NCBI GenBank assembly: GCA_902578805.1
Contig: CACHEH010000002.1
Location: 124,001-188,000 of the forward strand
Direction: 5' to 3'
DNA: 64,000 nt
Origin: an uncultured SAR116 cluster alpha proteobacterium
GTDB taxonomy: Bacteria; Pseudomonadota; Alphaproteobacteria; Puniceispirillales; Marisalimonadaceae
Position 1 is the first letter of the stretch, and the number at the start of each line of letters is the position of its first letter. Both the position numbers and the translations under genes were made by a program. Of the stretch, positions 23,218 through 33,535 are shown piece after piece. Below the pieces are notes generated by a model, which saw nothing but the letters and a program-made list of their open reading frames with translations, searched no databases and was not told the origin of the DNA.

Positions 23218-24186
23218 CTAGGCTACGTTAGTAATATTTTGTGAAGAGTTTTCATCCTTAATTAAATTCAAAAATTTATCATTGTTGTTTTCTATATCAA
23301 TAGATTCTATTTTATAATTACCTCGGTATTTCAAGATTTCTCTAACAAATTTTTGATTTAAATTATGTCCAGGGGCAAAACAACTAATTTTACCTACCAA
23401 TGGCATTCCAAGCAAATAAAAATCACCGATACAGTCTAACGCTTTGTGTTTAACAAATTCTTTATCTAATCTTAATCCATCAGGGTTTAATATCTCATAT
23501 TTATCTACAACTATGGCATTGTTAAGGTTCCCTCCAATAGCCAGGCCAGCTGTTCTCATTTTTTCAACATCCTCTGAAAGAGTATATGTTCTAGCCATGG
23601 ACAAGTTTCTAATAAAATTTTCTTTTGAATGTCGATAAAAATATTCTGAGTAACCAATAATAGTATTAGGATAATCGATAGAAACATTAATTGACAATTC
23701 ATTAGAAGGTAAAATGGAAATAAATCGATTGCCATCTTTAACTTCAACTTTTTTTGTAATTTTAAGAAATTTTCTTTTTTTGTCTTGAGTTTTAATACCT
23801 GCTTTTGTAATTTTTTTTATATACTCGTTAGAACTTCCATCTAAGGCAGGTAATTCTGGGGCGTTAATTTTAACGAGCACATTATCTAAATCTAAAGCAT
23901 TAAATGCAGCCATTATGTGCTCAATTGTTGATACTGATACGCCTTTATGATTCGCAATTTTTGTACATAAACTTGAATTTACAACATTATCGATAACGGC
24001 TTTAATTTTGTTGTTTTTAATAATATCAGTTCTTTCAAAAATAATACCTGTATCAATGTCTGCTGGTTCTACACTCAATGTTACAGCTCGACCATTATGT
24101 ACCCCAACTCCAGAAAAAAGAATTTTACTTTTTAATGTGTTCTGATTTGATTTATTATTAATAACTATTCTATTAACGAAATTCAT
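23218..24186 (-). CDS. lpxC: UDP-3-O-acyl-N-acetylglucosamine deacetylase
   Basis: LpxC is the zinc enzyme for the committed step of lipid A synthesis, so the cell has lipopolysaccharide. The 322-residue protein has FSGVGVHNG at the start, the zinc His in TIEHIMAAF (about 77), LPALDGSS, and then KHKALDCIGDFYLLG, containing a second zinc His and Asp. PGHNLNQKFV supplies the catalytic His. GAGG 8 nt before the ATG at 24186 supports that start over a TTG at 24192. It follows ftsZ by about 80 bp, the classic division-to-envelope junction. Confidence 0.95.
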   Translation of the reverse strand: MNFVNRIVINNKSNQNTLKSKILFSGVGVHNGRAVTLSVEPADIDTGIIFERTDIIKNNKIKAVIDNVVNSSLCTKIANHKGVSVSTIEHIMAAFNALDLDNVLVKINAPELPALDGSSNEYIKKITKAGIKTQDKKRKFLKITKKVEVKDGNRFISILPSNELSINVSIDYPNTIIGYSEYFYRHSKENFIRNLSMARTYTLSEDVEKMRTAGLAIGGNLNNAIVVDKYEILNPDGLRLDKEFVKHKALDCIGDFYLLGMPLVGKISCFAPGHNLNQKFVREILKYRGNYKIESIDIENNNDKFLNLIKDENSSQNITNVA

Positions 24187-24266
24187 ATCCAATACCTCAG
24201 AGTATGTTTATAACTCTTTTATATTAAATACAAATCACATATAATTACGAAATATTTCAAAATATA

Positions 24267-25916
24267 TTAATTTGCTTGTCTTCTCAAAAAAGCTGGTATT
24301 TCTAAAACTTTTTCGTCAACTTCCTTACTTTCCTGTTCTATATCTGTAAGATCTATCTGATGATTTATTGGTTCACTTTGATTTTTATCGTTGAACAAGT
24401 CAAAGTTCTTCGATTGATCATCTGTTTCTTTGATATCTTGATCAAGATCAAAATCCAATTTCTCTATGTTCTCATTTTGTGATTTTGGATTTTGAAAGAT
24501 ATTATCAGAATTTATATCAACATCACTTAATTCTTTATTTCGCAAAATATTATCTTCATCATTTAAATTAGGATCTATTTTTACTTCATTATTTTTATTA
24601 TTCCCAAAGAAAGATGAAACACGATTAAACAAAGATTGTGGTTTGGTTTCAGTAAATTTATTTTTAGGTTTATTCATAAAAAGGGTTTCAAGATCATTTT
24701 TTTTATTTTCAGGTTCTGAGAAATTTTCATTCTTTTTTTCGATTTTTTCTTGATTGAACTCTAACTTGTTTATTTCTGTTTCTAAATCAGTTTGGTCAAT
24801 ATTTGAATTTTCCAATATTTCAGCCGAGTCTCTAGAAAAATTTGTTTCAAGATTATTGTCATAATCTTCTATGGCTGAATTTATATTAAGACCATTTGAT
24901 ATAATTTCATCTTCAAATATCTTATTTTTAGAATCATTCATATCTTCTTCTTTATTAATTCCGGTTGCAACAACAGAAACTTTAATTATTCCCTCCAAAT
25001 TATTGTCAATAGATGATCCAAAAATGATATTTGCATTTTCATCTACCTCGTTTCTGATTTTACTCGCTGCTTCGTCAACTTCAAAGAGTGCCATATCAGG
25101 CCCTCCTTGAATGTTAAGCAAAATCGATTTAGCCCCTTTAATATTAGTGTTATCTAATAAAGGATTATTGAGAGCAGCTTGGGCTGCATTTTTTGCTCTG
25201 TTTTCTCCTGAACTCTCTCCAGTACCCATCATTGCTTTGCCCATATTTCCCATCACTGTTTTTATATCAGCAAAATCTAAATTTATCATTCCTGGATTTG
25301 TAATTAAATTAGTAATACCGCAAATACCTTGATAGAGTACATCGTCAGCCATCTTGAAAGCTTCAGCAAATGTTGTTTTTTCATTAGCGATCTTAAAAAG
25401 GTTTTGATTTGGTATTACAATAAGAGTATCAACGTGTTCTTTTAATAATGATAAACTATTTTCTGCCACCTCCATCCTTTTCCTTCCTTCAAAATCAAAA
25501 GGTTTAGTCACTACTGCAACAGTTAAAATCCCTTTCTCTCGAGCAGCCTTAGCTATAACAGGTGCAGCTCCGGAACCAGTCCCTCCACCCATGCCTGTAG
25601 TAATAAACAACATATTAACATCACTCAATTCAGCAATTATTTCTTCAATAGATTCATCTGCGGCTTTTTTACCAGTTTCAGCATCAGAGCCTGCTCCAAG
25701 TCCTAATGTTATATTTTTACCAAGTTGAATTTGCCTAGATGTTAAGCTTCTTGACAATGCCTGACCGTCAGTATTAGCTACTAAAAAGTCAATATTTTCA
25801 ATTTTTTCGTTAATCATTGTATTGACCGCATTGCCTCCAGCACCTCCAATTCCAATTACTGATATTTTAGGTTTAGTATCATTTATATTCTCTGGGATTG
25901 TTATATTAAGTGTCAT
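24267..25916 (-). CDS. ftsZ: Cell division GTPase FtsZ with long C-terminal linker
   Basis: FtsZ is the tubulin homologue that forms the division ring. The 549-residue protein has [14 protein letters not shown] (about 21-34), the GTP-binding tubulin signature GGGTGSG (110-116), and the T7-loop catalytic NLDFAD (about 212-217). A conserved core ends near 320. Then comes an Asp/Asn/Glu/Lys-rich, low-complexity linker of roughly 215 residues, and a terminal conserved peptide [11 protein letters not shown] (539-549) that binds FtsA and other partners. The long linker is common in alphaproteobacteria. AAGGAG 7 nt upstream gives a strong start. ftsA lies 37 bp upstream. Confidence 0.97.
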   Translation of the reverse strand: MTLNITIPENINDTKPKISVIGIGGAGGNAVNTMINEKIENIDFLVANTDGQALSRSLTSRQIQLGKNITLGLGAGSDAETGKKAADESIEEIIAELSDVNMLFITTGMGGGTGSGAAPVIAKAAREKGILTVAVVTKPFDFEGRKRMEVAENSLSLLKEHVDTLIVIPNQNLFKIANEKTTFAEAFKMADDVLYQGICGITNLITNPGMINLDFADIKTVMGNMGKAMMGTGESSGENRAKNAAQAALNNPLLDNTNIKGAKSILLNIQGGPDMALFEVDEAASKIRNEVDENANIIFGSSIDNNLEGIIKVSVVATGINKEEDMNDSKNKIFEDEIISNGLNINSAIEDYDNNLETNFSRDSAEILENSNIDQTDLETEINKLEFNQEKIEKKNENFSEPENKKNDLETLFMNKPKNKFTETKPQSLFNRVSSFFGNNKNNEVKIDPNLNDEDNILRNKELSDVDINSDNIFQNPKSQNENIEKLDFDLDQDIKETDDQSKNFDLFNDKNQSEPINHQIDLTDIEQESKEVDEKVLEIPAFLRRQAN

Positions 25917-25953
25917 TATCGTCTCCTTACTTAGTTGCTATTGAAGTTTAAAA

Positions 25954-27210
25954 TTACAAATTTTGATCAAACCAATTTCCTATTTTTCCGAAATAATTAA
26001 ATATTCCTGCATTATATCCTTTTTGGTTAAATACTTTTTCTTTTTCTAAGCTTTTGATAAGCAAGCCAGTTAAACAAGCAAAAGTGGGTGTTTGTACAAT
26101 TTCTGGCAGATCAATTAAACCAATTGGTCGTCCAATTCTAACATTTGATTTAAAACAGTTTGAGGCTAATTCACGAATATTATTCAGATTAGCTCCTCCA
26201 CCGCATAAGATAATCTTGTTAATATTATTTGGTTTAGATTTTATTTGACTTAATCTTTCTTCAACTAGCTCAAAAATTTCTTCAACCCTAGGTTTAATTA
26301 TTGCAGTTAGTACTGATTTTGGGATTTTTTGAGTTACTATTTCACCTTGATCAGAAATTATTGGAATATCCAAGTTTATATATTCGTCAGTTTCCTTAGC
26401 TAAGGTTGACCCGTGTAATATTTTTATTTTTTCAGCATCTTCTGATTTTGTTCCTAACCCTCTTACTATGTCGCTCGTAATATGTAATCCTCCGATTGGA
26501 ATTGAATCTGAAAAAATAATTTTATTATTTAGGAACACCCCAATACTTGTAATATTTGCCCCAAGATCAATTACGACAGCACCGTTAGTTTTCTCATCTT
26601 GAGTCATAGTTGAAATACCTGAAGCTTCTGAACATATAACGAATTTTTCAACAGATAAGTGGCATAGATTTACAGCACTTATTATGTTCTTTATTGTAGA
26701 TTTTTGGCCATATATATAATTAACTTCGACTTTTAATGAATCTGTAAATATTCCAACCGGATTGTCTACTGAAGTATTATTATCCAAATAATACTTAATT
26801 ACGGACGAAGAAATTAGTTCATAATTATCAATTTGAGTAAAATTTTTATTTTTAAGAATTTTAAAAATATCATTTTTTTCAACCCTGCCATTTTCTATTT
26901 TTAAATGATTTCGCGTAATTTTGGTAACAGGTCTTCCTCCAGAAAGACTACATATTACATTATTTATGGGGAAGCCTGCCATACTTTCAGCACCTTCAAC
27001 TGCTCGGGCAATTGAATTAGCAATTTTTTTCATGTCAGTTACATTGCCATTACAGATACCGAGAGAAGCATGCTGTCCAAATCCTAAAGCCTTTATTTGG
27101 ACGTCATTTGTTTTTACTGAAGTACCAATTAAACAAGATACTTTACTATTACCTACATCAATGACAGTAAATATATTTTTTGAATTGTTTATACTACTCA
27201 TAACAGTCAT
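25954..27210 (-). CDS. ftsA: Cell division protein FtsA
   Basis: FtsA is an actin-like ATPase that tethers FtsZ to the membrane and recruits late divisome proteins. The 418-residue protein has phosphate-1 FTVIDVGNSKVSCLIG, a 1C subdomain with SLSGGRPV, phosphate-2 AVVIDLGANITSIGVF, and adenosine motif IILCGGGANLNNI. It ends in an amphipathic membrane-targeting helix NYFGKIGNWFDQNL. Its ATG at 27210 overlaps the ftsQ stop by one base (TGATG), which suggests translational coupling. Confidence 0.95.
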   Translation of the reverse strand: MTVMSSINNSKNIFTVIDVGNSKVSCLIGTSVKTNDVQIKALGFGQHASLGICNGNVTDMKKIANSIARAVEGAESMAGFPINNVICSLSGGRPVTKITRNHLKIENGRVEKNDIFKILKNKNFTQIDNYELISSSVIKYYLDNNTSVDNPVGIFTDSLKVEVNYIYGQKSTIKNIISAVNLCHLSVEKFVICSEASGISTMTQDEKTNGAVVIDLGANITSIGVFLNNKIIFSDSIPIGGLHITSDIVRGLGTKSEDAEKIKILHGSTLAKETDEYINLDIPIISDQGEIVTQKIPKSVLTAIIKPRVEEIFELVEERLSQIKSKPNNINKIILCGGGANLNNIRELASNCFKSNVRIGRPIGLIDLPEIVQTPTFACLTGLLIKSLEKEKVFNQKGYNAGIFNYFGKIGNWFDQNL

Positions 27211-28034
27211 CAGTTTCTCTTTTCAGAAATAAGCTTTTTGTCTACATTTATTTTACCAAGGATTTGGTCAGGTTTTCTGAGATCTATCTCTATAAGACCA
27301 ATGTTTAATATTTTAAAGTTTTCATTAAGAGTTATTACTTTTTGCAGTGCCTCTCTTGTATTTTTATAAGGTAAACGGATAGTTAATCCTTGTTTAAAAT
27401 GAATATCCCACCTTCTTTGGTTGACGAATGTGAAAGACCAAATGTTTTTTGCGAAATCTTTATTTAAATTTACTATTTTTAAAATTGAACCAATATTTTT
27501 TTCTGCATCTTTACCATTTACAATTGGAAGGTGGTTCTTAAAGTAATTTAAATTTTTTGCTAATATCAAATTACCAGATTTAGATATTAATCTATTTCCA
27601 AATTTATTTTGCAAAATAGCAATTGGCTCTTTTTCAGTTAAAATCACTTTAATAGTGTTAGGATACACTATCTCTATAGATCCTTTTTTAACCCAGGTAA
27701 TATTATTGATTTCATCGTAAACGTTTTTAAAGTTAATACTAAAAATATTGATTTTGTTGTACGAGCTTATAATTTTTAAAATTTCATTTTTATTAAGGTG
27801 ATTTGTACCTTTAATTTCAATATTTTTAATTACAAAGCCGTTATTGACTAAAAGTTGGTTAAAAAACTCAAATTTAAATGAAGTGATTATTTTATTTAAA
27901 TTTAAGAAGAAATAAAAGGTGATTAAAAAAATAATTAAAATTATTAAATTTTTTTTATTGAGGATCTTTTTTGAGAATATATCTTTTTTTATTTCATTAT
28001 TAAAGTTATTTGAATAAAATTTAGATGTTAGCAT
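27210..28034 (-). CDS. ftsQ: Cell division protein FtsQ
   Basis: FtsQ is the bitopic divisome scaffold. The 274-residue protein has a basic cytoplasmic N-terminus and one transmembrane helix (about 31-47, IILIIFLITFYFFLNL). A POTRA domain (FVIKNIEIKGTNHLNKNEI) and a beta domain containing GNRLISKSGNLI and LPIVNGKDAEKNIG follow. Its start overlaps the end of ddl by 7 bp. The order ddl-ftsQ-ftsA-ftsZ is the canonical one. Confidence 0.9.
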   Translation of the reverse strand: MLTSKFYSNNFNNEIKKDIFSKKILNKKNLIILIIFLITFYFFLNLNKIITSFKFEFFNQLLVNNGFVIKNIEIKGTNHLNKNEILKIISSYNKINIFSINFKNVYDEINNITWVKKGSIEIVYPNTIKVILTEKEPIAILQNKFGNRLISKSGNLILAKNLNYFKNHLPIVNGKDAEKNIGSILKIVNLNKDFAKNIWSFTFVNQRRWDIHFKQGLTIRLPYKNTREALQKVITLNENFKILNIGLIEIDLRKPDQILGKINVDKKLISEKRN

Positions 28035-28960
28035 TCGTAACTTGCCTCCCCTATAATTACTTCAACCATATCGTCCATATTAAGGCCGCAATATGATGCT
28101 TGTTCAGGGCTAAGTGATGTTTTTGTCATTCCTGGTTGGGTGTTTAATTCAAGCATATATAATTTTTCTTCATTGGTATCGTACCTAAAATCACTGCGTG
28201 AAATTCCTTCACAACCAATGATCTGATGAGCTTTTAAGGCCCATGACATAGCTTTGTTATAAATATTTTTTGGAATATCAGCAGGAATTACGTGAAATGA
28301 ACCGTGTTTATCATATTTGGCACTATAATTGTAAAATTCTTTTTCTTCATTTGTAGTAATTTCAGTAACACATAAGGGATCTTCTTTTAAAACTGTTACA
28401 GTTAATTCTTTTGAACCAACATAGGTTTCAGCCATTAATTTTTTATGAATAAATCTATAATTATTAGGAATTTGATTTCCTTTTTTTATAATATTTACAC
28501 CAATTGAACTCCCACCTTTAATAGGTTTAACCACAAATGTTCCATCATGATCTACTTCTAAATGTTTACCATTCTTATTAATTGGTAATGTTTTAGGAAA
28601 GTAAATTGGATCATTCGAAAACTGAGTAGCATTTGTTATAATTCTTTTAAAATTAATTTTATTCATTGCAATAGAAGAGGTTGCCACGCCTGAATGTGTA
28701 TATGGTATTTTAAGTAAATTTAATAAACCTTGTATTGAACCATCTTCTCCAAAATCTCCATGTAATGCATTAAAACAAAGGTCTGCCTTAATTTTGGCTA
28801 AACTAGCAATATTAATACCTGAAATGTCAACTTCAGTAATCTTGTAACCTATTTGTTTTATTGCTTTTGCGCATTCAGCTGCAGTCAGGAGTGAAACCTC
28901 TCTTTCAGAGCCATTGCCTCCTTTTAAAAGTAGTACATGTATGTTTTGGTAGGTTTTCAT
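28028..28960 (-). CDS. ddl: D-alanine--D-alanine ligase
   Basis: This ATP-grasp ligase makes the D-Ala-D-Ala dipeptide of the peptidoglycan stem. The 310-residue protein shows LLKGGNGSEREVSLLTA at the start, ALHGDFGEDGSIQGLL, IPYTHSGVATSSIAMNK, and the ATP-binding VVKPIKGGSSIGV. It ends with ISRSDFRYD and LELNTQPGMTKTSL, the Mg/ATP and substrate region. It overlaps murB by 4 bp (ATGA). The short form without extra domains is usual for dcw-cluster DdlB. Confidence 0.95.
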   Translation of the reverse strand: MKTYQNIHVLLLKGGNGSEREVSLLTAAECAKAIKQIGYKITEVDISGINIASLAKIKADLCFNALHGDFGEDGSIQGLLNLLKIPYTHSGVATSSIAMNKINFKRIITNATQFSNDPIYFPKTLPINKNGKHLEVDHDGTFVVKPIKGGSSIGVNIIKKGNQIPNNYRFIHKKLMAETYVGSKELTVTVLKEDPLCVTEITTNEEKEFYNYSAKYDKHGSFHVIPADIPKNIYNKAMSWALKAHQIIGCEGISRSDFRYDTNEEKLYMLELNTQPGMTKTSLSPEQASYCGLNMDDMVEVIIGEASYEC

Positions 28961-29850
28961 TTTTTTCCTACTATTTCTATTTCCCAGTTAAGTTTAATCC
29001 CAGAATTTTCAAATACTTTTTGTCTTACTTTTTGACCTAATTCTTCAATTTGTTGAGCAGAGGCTTTTTTAAGATTAATAATAAAATTACAATGTTTTTC
29101 TGAAATCATTGCATCACCATTTTTTAGACCTCTACATCCTGCTTGATCAATAAGTTGCCAAGCTTTGTTGCCAAAAGGATTTTTAAATGTACTACCTCCT
29201 GTTTTTATTCCTAATGGCTGTGATTCTTTTCTGGATTGTATAATTTTTTTCATCTTTTCTTTTATAAATTCATGCTTACCAAATGAGGTCTTGAAGCGAG
29301 CTGATAAAAATATCCACTTAGCTTCAAGTCCTATTTTTCTGTATTCCATCTTTAAATCTTTTTTAGAAAATATTTTATATTCACCATTATGATTTATTGC
29401 TTTTACATCTATTAAAACATCTTTAAATTCAGATCCAAACGCCCCAGAATTCATTTTTATTCCGCCACCAATCGTACCAGGGATTCCAATTAAAAATTCA
29501 AGTCCTGTTCTGTTATGTTCTCTAGCAAAGCGAGCCACTTCTGCGTCAATTGCACCACAATTAGCTGTAATTATTCCGTCTGCATCAATACTTATTTGAT
29601 TTAACTTCTTTGTAATTAGGGTAATACCATTTATTCCATTATCCCTTACTAATAGATTAGATCCTGCGCCAATTGTGAATACCTTACAGTCCGCAGGTTT
29701 TTCTTTTAAAAATTTTTCAATACATATCTCTTCTTCAGGTACGAAAAGAATTTCGGCATTACCACCAACTCCAAACCATGTGTATTTTGCTAGTCTATGT
29801 TCTATATAAACATTATTTAAAAACTTATTTTTAAATGTGTTTGTTTTCAT
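28957..29850 (-). CDS. murB: UDP-N-acetylenolpyruvoylglucosamine reductase
   Basis: MurB is an FAD enzyme that reduces enolpyruvyl-UDP-GlcNAc to UDP-MurNAc. The 297-residue protein has TWFGVGGNAEIL, GAGSNLLVRDNGI, FLIGIPGTIGGGIKMNSGAFG-like FAD contacts (about 120-140), QPLGIKTGGSTFKNP with the proton-donor Ser, and a final segment with NFIINLKKAS. It lacks the extra loops of E. coli MurB, so it is a type II enzyme. The start overlaps murC by 20 bp, the largest overlap in the cluster. Confidence 0.95.
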   Translation of the reverse strand: MKTNTFKNKFLNNVYIEHRLAKYTWFGVGGNAEILFVPEEEICIEKFLKEKPADCKVFTIGAGSNLLVRDNGINGITLITKKLNQISIDADGIITANCGAIDAEVARFAREHNRTGLEFLIGIPGTIGGGIKMNSGAFGSEFKDVLIDVKAINHNGEYKIFSKKDLKMEYRKIGLEAKWIFLSARFKTSFGKHEFIKEKMKKIIQSRKESQPLGIKTGGSTFKNPFGNKAWQLIDQAGCRGLKNGDAMISEKHCNFIINLKKASAQQIEELGQKVRQKVFENSGIKLNWEIEIVGKK

Positions 29851-31246
29851 TTTTTAATTCTTCTTCAAGGCTATTTGCTATTTTTGTTATTGAACCTGCG
29901 CCAAGACAGATTATTAAATCACTTGGTTGTATTATTTTTATTAATACTTTTGCTAAATGACTCTGATCTTTAATGTATAGAACATTTTTATGTCCATAAT
30001 TAGCTAGTCCATTTTCTAAATTATAACTTTCGTAATTTTTTATAGGTTTTTCACCAGCAGGATAAACATCAAGAAGTATGACATGATCTGCATCATAAAA
30101 TGATCTACAAAATTCATCAAACAGATCCCTAAGCCTGCTATAACGATGAGGTTGAAAAATTGAAATTATTTTATTTTCAGGAGTTAGCAATCTTGCTGCC
30201 GCCAATGCAGAGTTAATTTCTACAGGATGGTGACCATAATCATCGATAATAGTTGTATTATTATAGTTTCCAACTCTTTGAAATCTTCTTTGAACCCCAG
30301 TAAAATTTTTCAGTGTATTTTTAATTTTTAAAAGTGGTATTTTTAATTCTATTCCAGTTGCAATTGTTGCTAATGCGTTTTGGATGTTATGAACCCCAAT
30401 CATTGAAAATTCTATATCATAAACTTTATTTTCGTATTTTTTATTATTTGAAATATTAAGGGAAAAGCTCATTTTATTTTTTTCATATAAAATATTAGTG
30501 GCTCTTATGTCTGCATTGGCTGACAATCCGTATGTAATTACTTTTTTATTCTCTAACTTTGATATTAATTTTTGTGTTCTAGCATTATCTATACATAAAC
30601 AAACAAACCCATAAAATGGTATTGAAGAAACAAAATTATAAAATGCATTCTCTAAGTTATCTTCCGTTTTGTGGTAATCTAAATGTTCTAAATCTATATT
30701 GGTAATAATAGCAGCAGTTGGATTTAGTTTTGTAAAACTTCCATCGCTTTCATCTGCTTCCACAACCATCCATTCACCATTACCAAGTCGGGCATTACTA
30801 TCAAGTGAGGAAATGATTCCTCCATTTATTATGGTTGGGTCCATGCCATTTTCTTCAATCATCTTTGCTATTAACGAGGTGGTCGTGGTTTTACCATGAG
30901 TGCCAGCTATTGCAATTGATTGCTTTAAACGCATTAGTTCTCCTAACATTTCAGATCGATGTACAATTGGAATAAACATTTTTTTTGCGGCGATAAATTC
31001 CTCATTTTTCTCTGAAATTGCAGTTGAAACAACAATGATTTTAGCATTGATAATATTATTTTTTTTCTGGCCAATAAAAACTTTAATGCCAAGCTTTTCT
31101 AATCTATTGGTATTGTTACTTTTACTTAAGTCACTTCCTTGAACTTGATAACCAGATTGGTGTAATATTTCTGCGATTCCACTCATACCAATTCCACCAA
31201 TACCAACAAAGTGAATAATTCCAAGGTTTTCTGGGCTTTTTAACAT
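29831..31246 (-). CDS. murC: UDP-N-acetylmuramate--L-alanine ligase
   Basis: MurC adds the first amino acid of the stem peptide. The 471-residue protein has an N-terminal Rossmann-like domain (HFVGIGGIGMSGIAEIL), ATP P-loop GTHGKTTTTSLIAKM, VVEADESDGSFTKL, NIDLEHLDYHKT and the C-terminal DDYGHHPVEI and QPHRYSRLRDLF motifs. All are MurC-specific. It overlaps murG by 7 bp. Confidence 0.96.
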   Translation of the reverse strand: MLKSPENLGIIHFVGIGGIGMSGIAEILHQSGYQVQGSDLSKSNNTNRLEKLGIKVFIGQKKNNIINAKIIVVSTAISEKNEEFIAAKKMFIPIVHRSEMLGELMRLKQSIAIAGTHGKTTTTSLIAKMIEENGMDPTIINGGIISSLDSNARLGNGEWMVVEADESDGSFTKLNPTAAIITNIDLEHLDYHKTEDNLENAFYNFVSSIPFYGFVCLCIDNARTQKLISKLENKKVITYGLSANADIRATNILYEKNKMSFSLNISNNKKYENKVYDIEFSMIGVHNIQNALATIATGIELKIPLLKIKNTLKNFTGVQRRFQRVGNYNNTTIIDDYGHHPVEINSALAAARLLTPENKIISIFQPHRYSRLRDLFDEFCRSFYDADHVILLDVYPAGEKPIKNYESYNLENGLANYGHKNVLYIKDQSHLAKVLIKIIQPSDLIICLGAGSITKIANSLEEELKNENKHI

Positions 31247-32415
31247 ACTTTACTCCGCCCTACTTTTGGATTATTTATCATTTTTAAAACTAAATCTGAC
31301 AAATATTCTGAAGGTGTTTTATTTTCTCTTAAATTTAATAATTTATTTGATAGGTCGGCGATTTTTTTACTTTTTTTAATAAGTTGTTTTTTGTTTTTTA
31401 AAATGTTTTTTAATAATTTTTCAAAATCATTTTTATCATTACTATTTTGATCAATAACCCAACCACAATTATTGTCTTTGAAAAATTTAGCATTTTCATA
31501 TTGATGATTATCAAATGAATTTGGAAGAGGAATAAATATTGCAGGTTTACAAGAGGCCATTATCTCAGCAACGGATGATCCTCCTGATCTAGTAATTATT
31601 AGTTGTGCTATCTCAAATTTTCTAGAAATATTATAAAAAAAAGTAGAAACTTCTGCTTCAATTTTATGAACTCTATAATTGTTTTTTACTTTATCTAAAT
31701 CTTCTATTCTTACTTGCTGAATAATCTTGATTTCTTTCCTAATGTTTTCTGGAAGTGAACAAATTATTGAGGTTACTTGTTTTGAAAAAAAAGAAGCACC
31801 AAGACTTCCTCCGTATATTAAAATTGTGAAAGGTTTATCTGAAATTAAATATAAACAATTATCACCAATTTCTTCAAATTCTTGTCTTACCGGATTTCCA
31901 GTGAAAATTGTGTTTTTGACATTTTCAATGTTTTTTGTTTCTAAGAATGACAATGCTAATATATTTGAAATTTTACTAAGCAATTTGTTCCCTCTACCAA
32001 CAATAGCATTTTGTTCATGGATAATTGACGGAATTGTACAAATTTTAGCTGCTAATATCGGAGCTACTGAAGGGTATCCCCCGAAACCTATAGCTAAATT
32101 TGGTTTTTGGGAAACTATTATTAATAATGATTTTAATAATGAAATTAAAATTTGAAATAATGAAATTATTTTATAGATTAATTTTTTATTGCTTGGACTT
32201 TTAACATTGTGAGTAAATATTTTAAAATTTAAAGTTTTATTCTCAAAGAAATTCTCGTAATATACCCTTCCTCTCTGGTCAGTAATAATAATAAACTTAA
32301 AATTTTTCATTTTATTAATTAAAGATAATGAAGGATATATATGTCCTGCAGTCCCTCCAGCAACAAGCATTAAAACTTTTTTTCTCTTATAATTTGTCAT
32401 TTCAAAATTTTTCAT
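31240..32415 (-). CDS. murG: Undecaprenyl-PP-MurNAc-pentapeptide GlcNAc transferase
   Basis: MurG is the peripheral GT-B glycosyltransferase that turns lipid I into lipid II. The 391-residue protein has the glycine loop VAGGTAGHIYPSL, IGFGGYPSVAP, IIHEQNAIVGRGN, LIYGGSLGASFF and the donor-site RSGGSSVAEIMA followed by PAIFIPLPNSFDNHQ. The start at 32415 overlaps ftsW by 14 bp. An internal ATG at 32400 is an alternative. Confidence 0.95.
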   Translation of the reverse strand: MKNFEMTNYKRKKVLMLVAGGTAGHIYPSLSLINKMKNFKFIIITDQRGRVYYENFFENKTLNFKIFTHNVKSPSNKKLIYKIISLFQILISLLKSLLIIVSQKPNLAIGFGGYPSVAPILAAKICTIPSIIHEQNAIVGRGNKLLSKISNILALSFLETKNIENVKNTIFTGNPVRQEFEEIGDNCLYLISDKPFTILIYGGSLGASFFSKQVTSIICSLPENIRKEIKIIQQVRIEDLDKVKNNYRVHKIEAEVSTFFYNISRKFEIAQLIITRSGGSSVAEIMASCKPAIFIPLPNSFDNHQYENAKFFKDNNCGWVIDQNSNDKNDFEKLLKNILKNKKQLIKKSKKIADLSNKLLNLRENKTPSEYLSDLVLKMINNPKVGRSKVC

Positions 32416-33535
32416 AAATTTCTTTTCTAAATGGCTGTAAAGAGTTGTTTTTTTTGGTTAAAGATAAAATTATTCCTGCTGTTATAGCTGAAGCTAACAA
32501 AGATGAGCCTCCATAGGAGAGAAACGGTAAAGTCATTCCTTTTGTAGGAATAAGGTCAGTGTTACTTGCCATGTGGATCAATGTTTGGAAACCGAATTGG
32601 AAAGCAAGTCCTCCTACAGCTAAAATAAAAAAAAGGTTATTATTATAAATTGTATAGTAAAATGATCTAATGATTATAAGACAATAGATAATAATTATAA
32701 CACTACATATTAATGCGCCATACTCTTCAGCAGCCACAGCAAAAACAAAATCAGAATGGGCATCGGGTAAAGATTTTTTATAAAAACCCTCACCTGGACC
32801 TTTGCCCCAAAAGCCACCAGACTCAAAAGATTGTAAAGACTTAGATACTTGGTATGTTTTCCCTTCAATAAAATTGTCTATTCTTATTTTAACATGATTA
32901 AAATGATGGTAAGAAATAATCATAAAAATTGGAAAAGCTAATATAAGAAATAAAATAATTATTAAGGGTATTCCAGTAATGAATAATTGAAAACCCCAGG
33001 TAAACATCATTACGATGGTCATTCCTAAGTCAGGTTGTAATAGTAATAAAGTTGATATTAAAGTTATTGAGGCTATTGACCACATCCAACCAGGAAATTT
33101 TGTTTTTTCAACCCATAAAGATAATAGCCAAGCATTAAAGACGACAAACAAAGGCTTACCTATTTCACTTGGCTGAAAACTTAAATTTCCTAAATAAAAC
33201 CATCTTTGCGCTCCTTTTATTTTTTCTCCTTCAAATAAAATTACAAAAAGTAATAAAGTAGTTACAATTATACCTAAAATACAAATTATTTTGGTTTGTC
33301 TTTCATTTAATACAGAAAAAAATATTATAATAGGAATGCTTAATGCACCAAACAACAAATGTCTTACAGTGAAATAATGTGATGGGATATTAAGGCTTTC
33401 GGCAAGATGCTGGCTGGCGGCCATGACTAAGAATATACCAAACAAAATTAATATAAAAAATGAAGTCAATAAATATCTATCGATTGTCCACCACCAAAGT
33501 GCAAGGTTAGATCTATCTGAACGTGAGATTTTCAT
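32402..33535 (-). CDS. ftsW: SEDS-family peptidoglycan glycosyltransferase FtsW
   Basis: FtsW polymerises lipid II at the septum together with FtsI. The 377-residue protein has about ten hydrophobic helices. The SEDS landmarks are KGAQRWFYLGNLSFQPSEIGK (the W/R-rich conserved loop), LLQPDLGMTIV, GPGEGFYKKSLPDAHSDFVFA with the catalytic Asp region, and the final IPTKGMTLPFLSYGGSSL. It overlaps murD by 4 bp (ATGA) and is followed by murG. Confidence 0.95.
   Translation of the reverse strand: MKISRSDRSNLALWWWTIDRYLLTSFFILILFGIFLVMAASQHLAESLNIPSHYFTVRHLLFGALSIPIIIFFSVLNERQTKIICILGIIVTTLLLFVILFEGEKIKGAQRWFYLGNLSFQPSEIGKPLFVVFNAWLLSLWVEKTKFPGWMWSIASITLISTLLLLQPDLGMTIVMMFTWGFQLFITGIPLIIILFLILAFPIFMIISYHHFNHVKIRIDNFIEGKTYQVSKSLQSFESGGFWGKGPGEGFYKKSLPDAHSDFVFAVAAEEYGALICSVIIIIYCLIIIRSFYYTIYNNNLFFILAVGGLAFQFGFQTLIHMASNTDLIPTKGMTLPFLSYGGSSLLASAITAGIILSLTKKNNSLQPFRKEIYEKF

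Noticed and set aside
24871-25332. Two plus-strand open frames opposite ftsZ
   Set aside because: They are antisense shadows of the ftsZ core, with no ribosome site and no recognisable protein.
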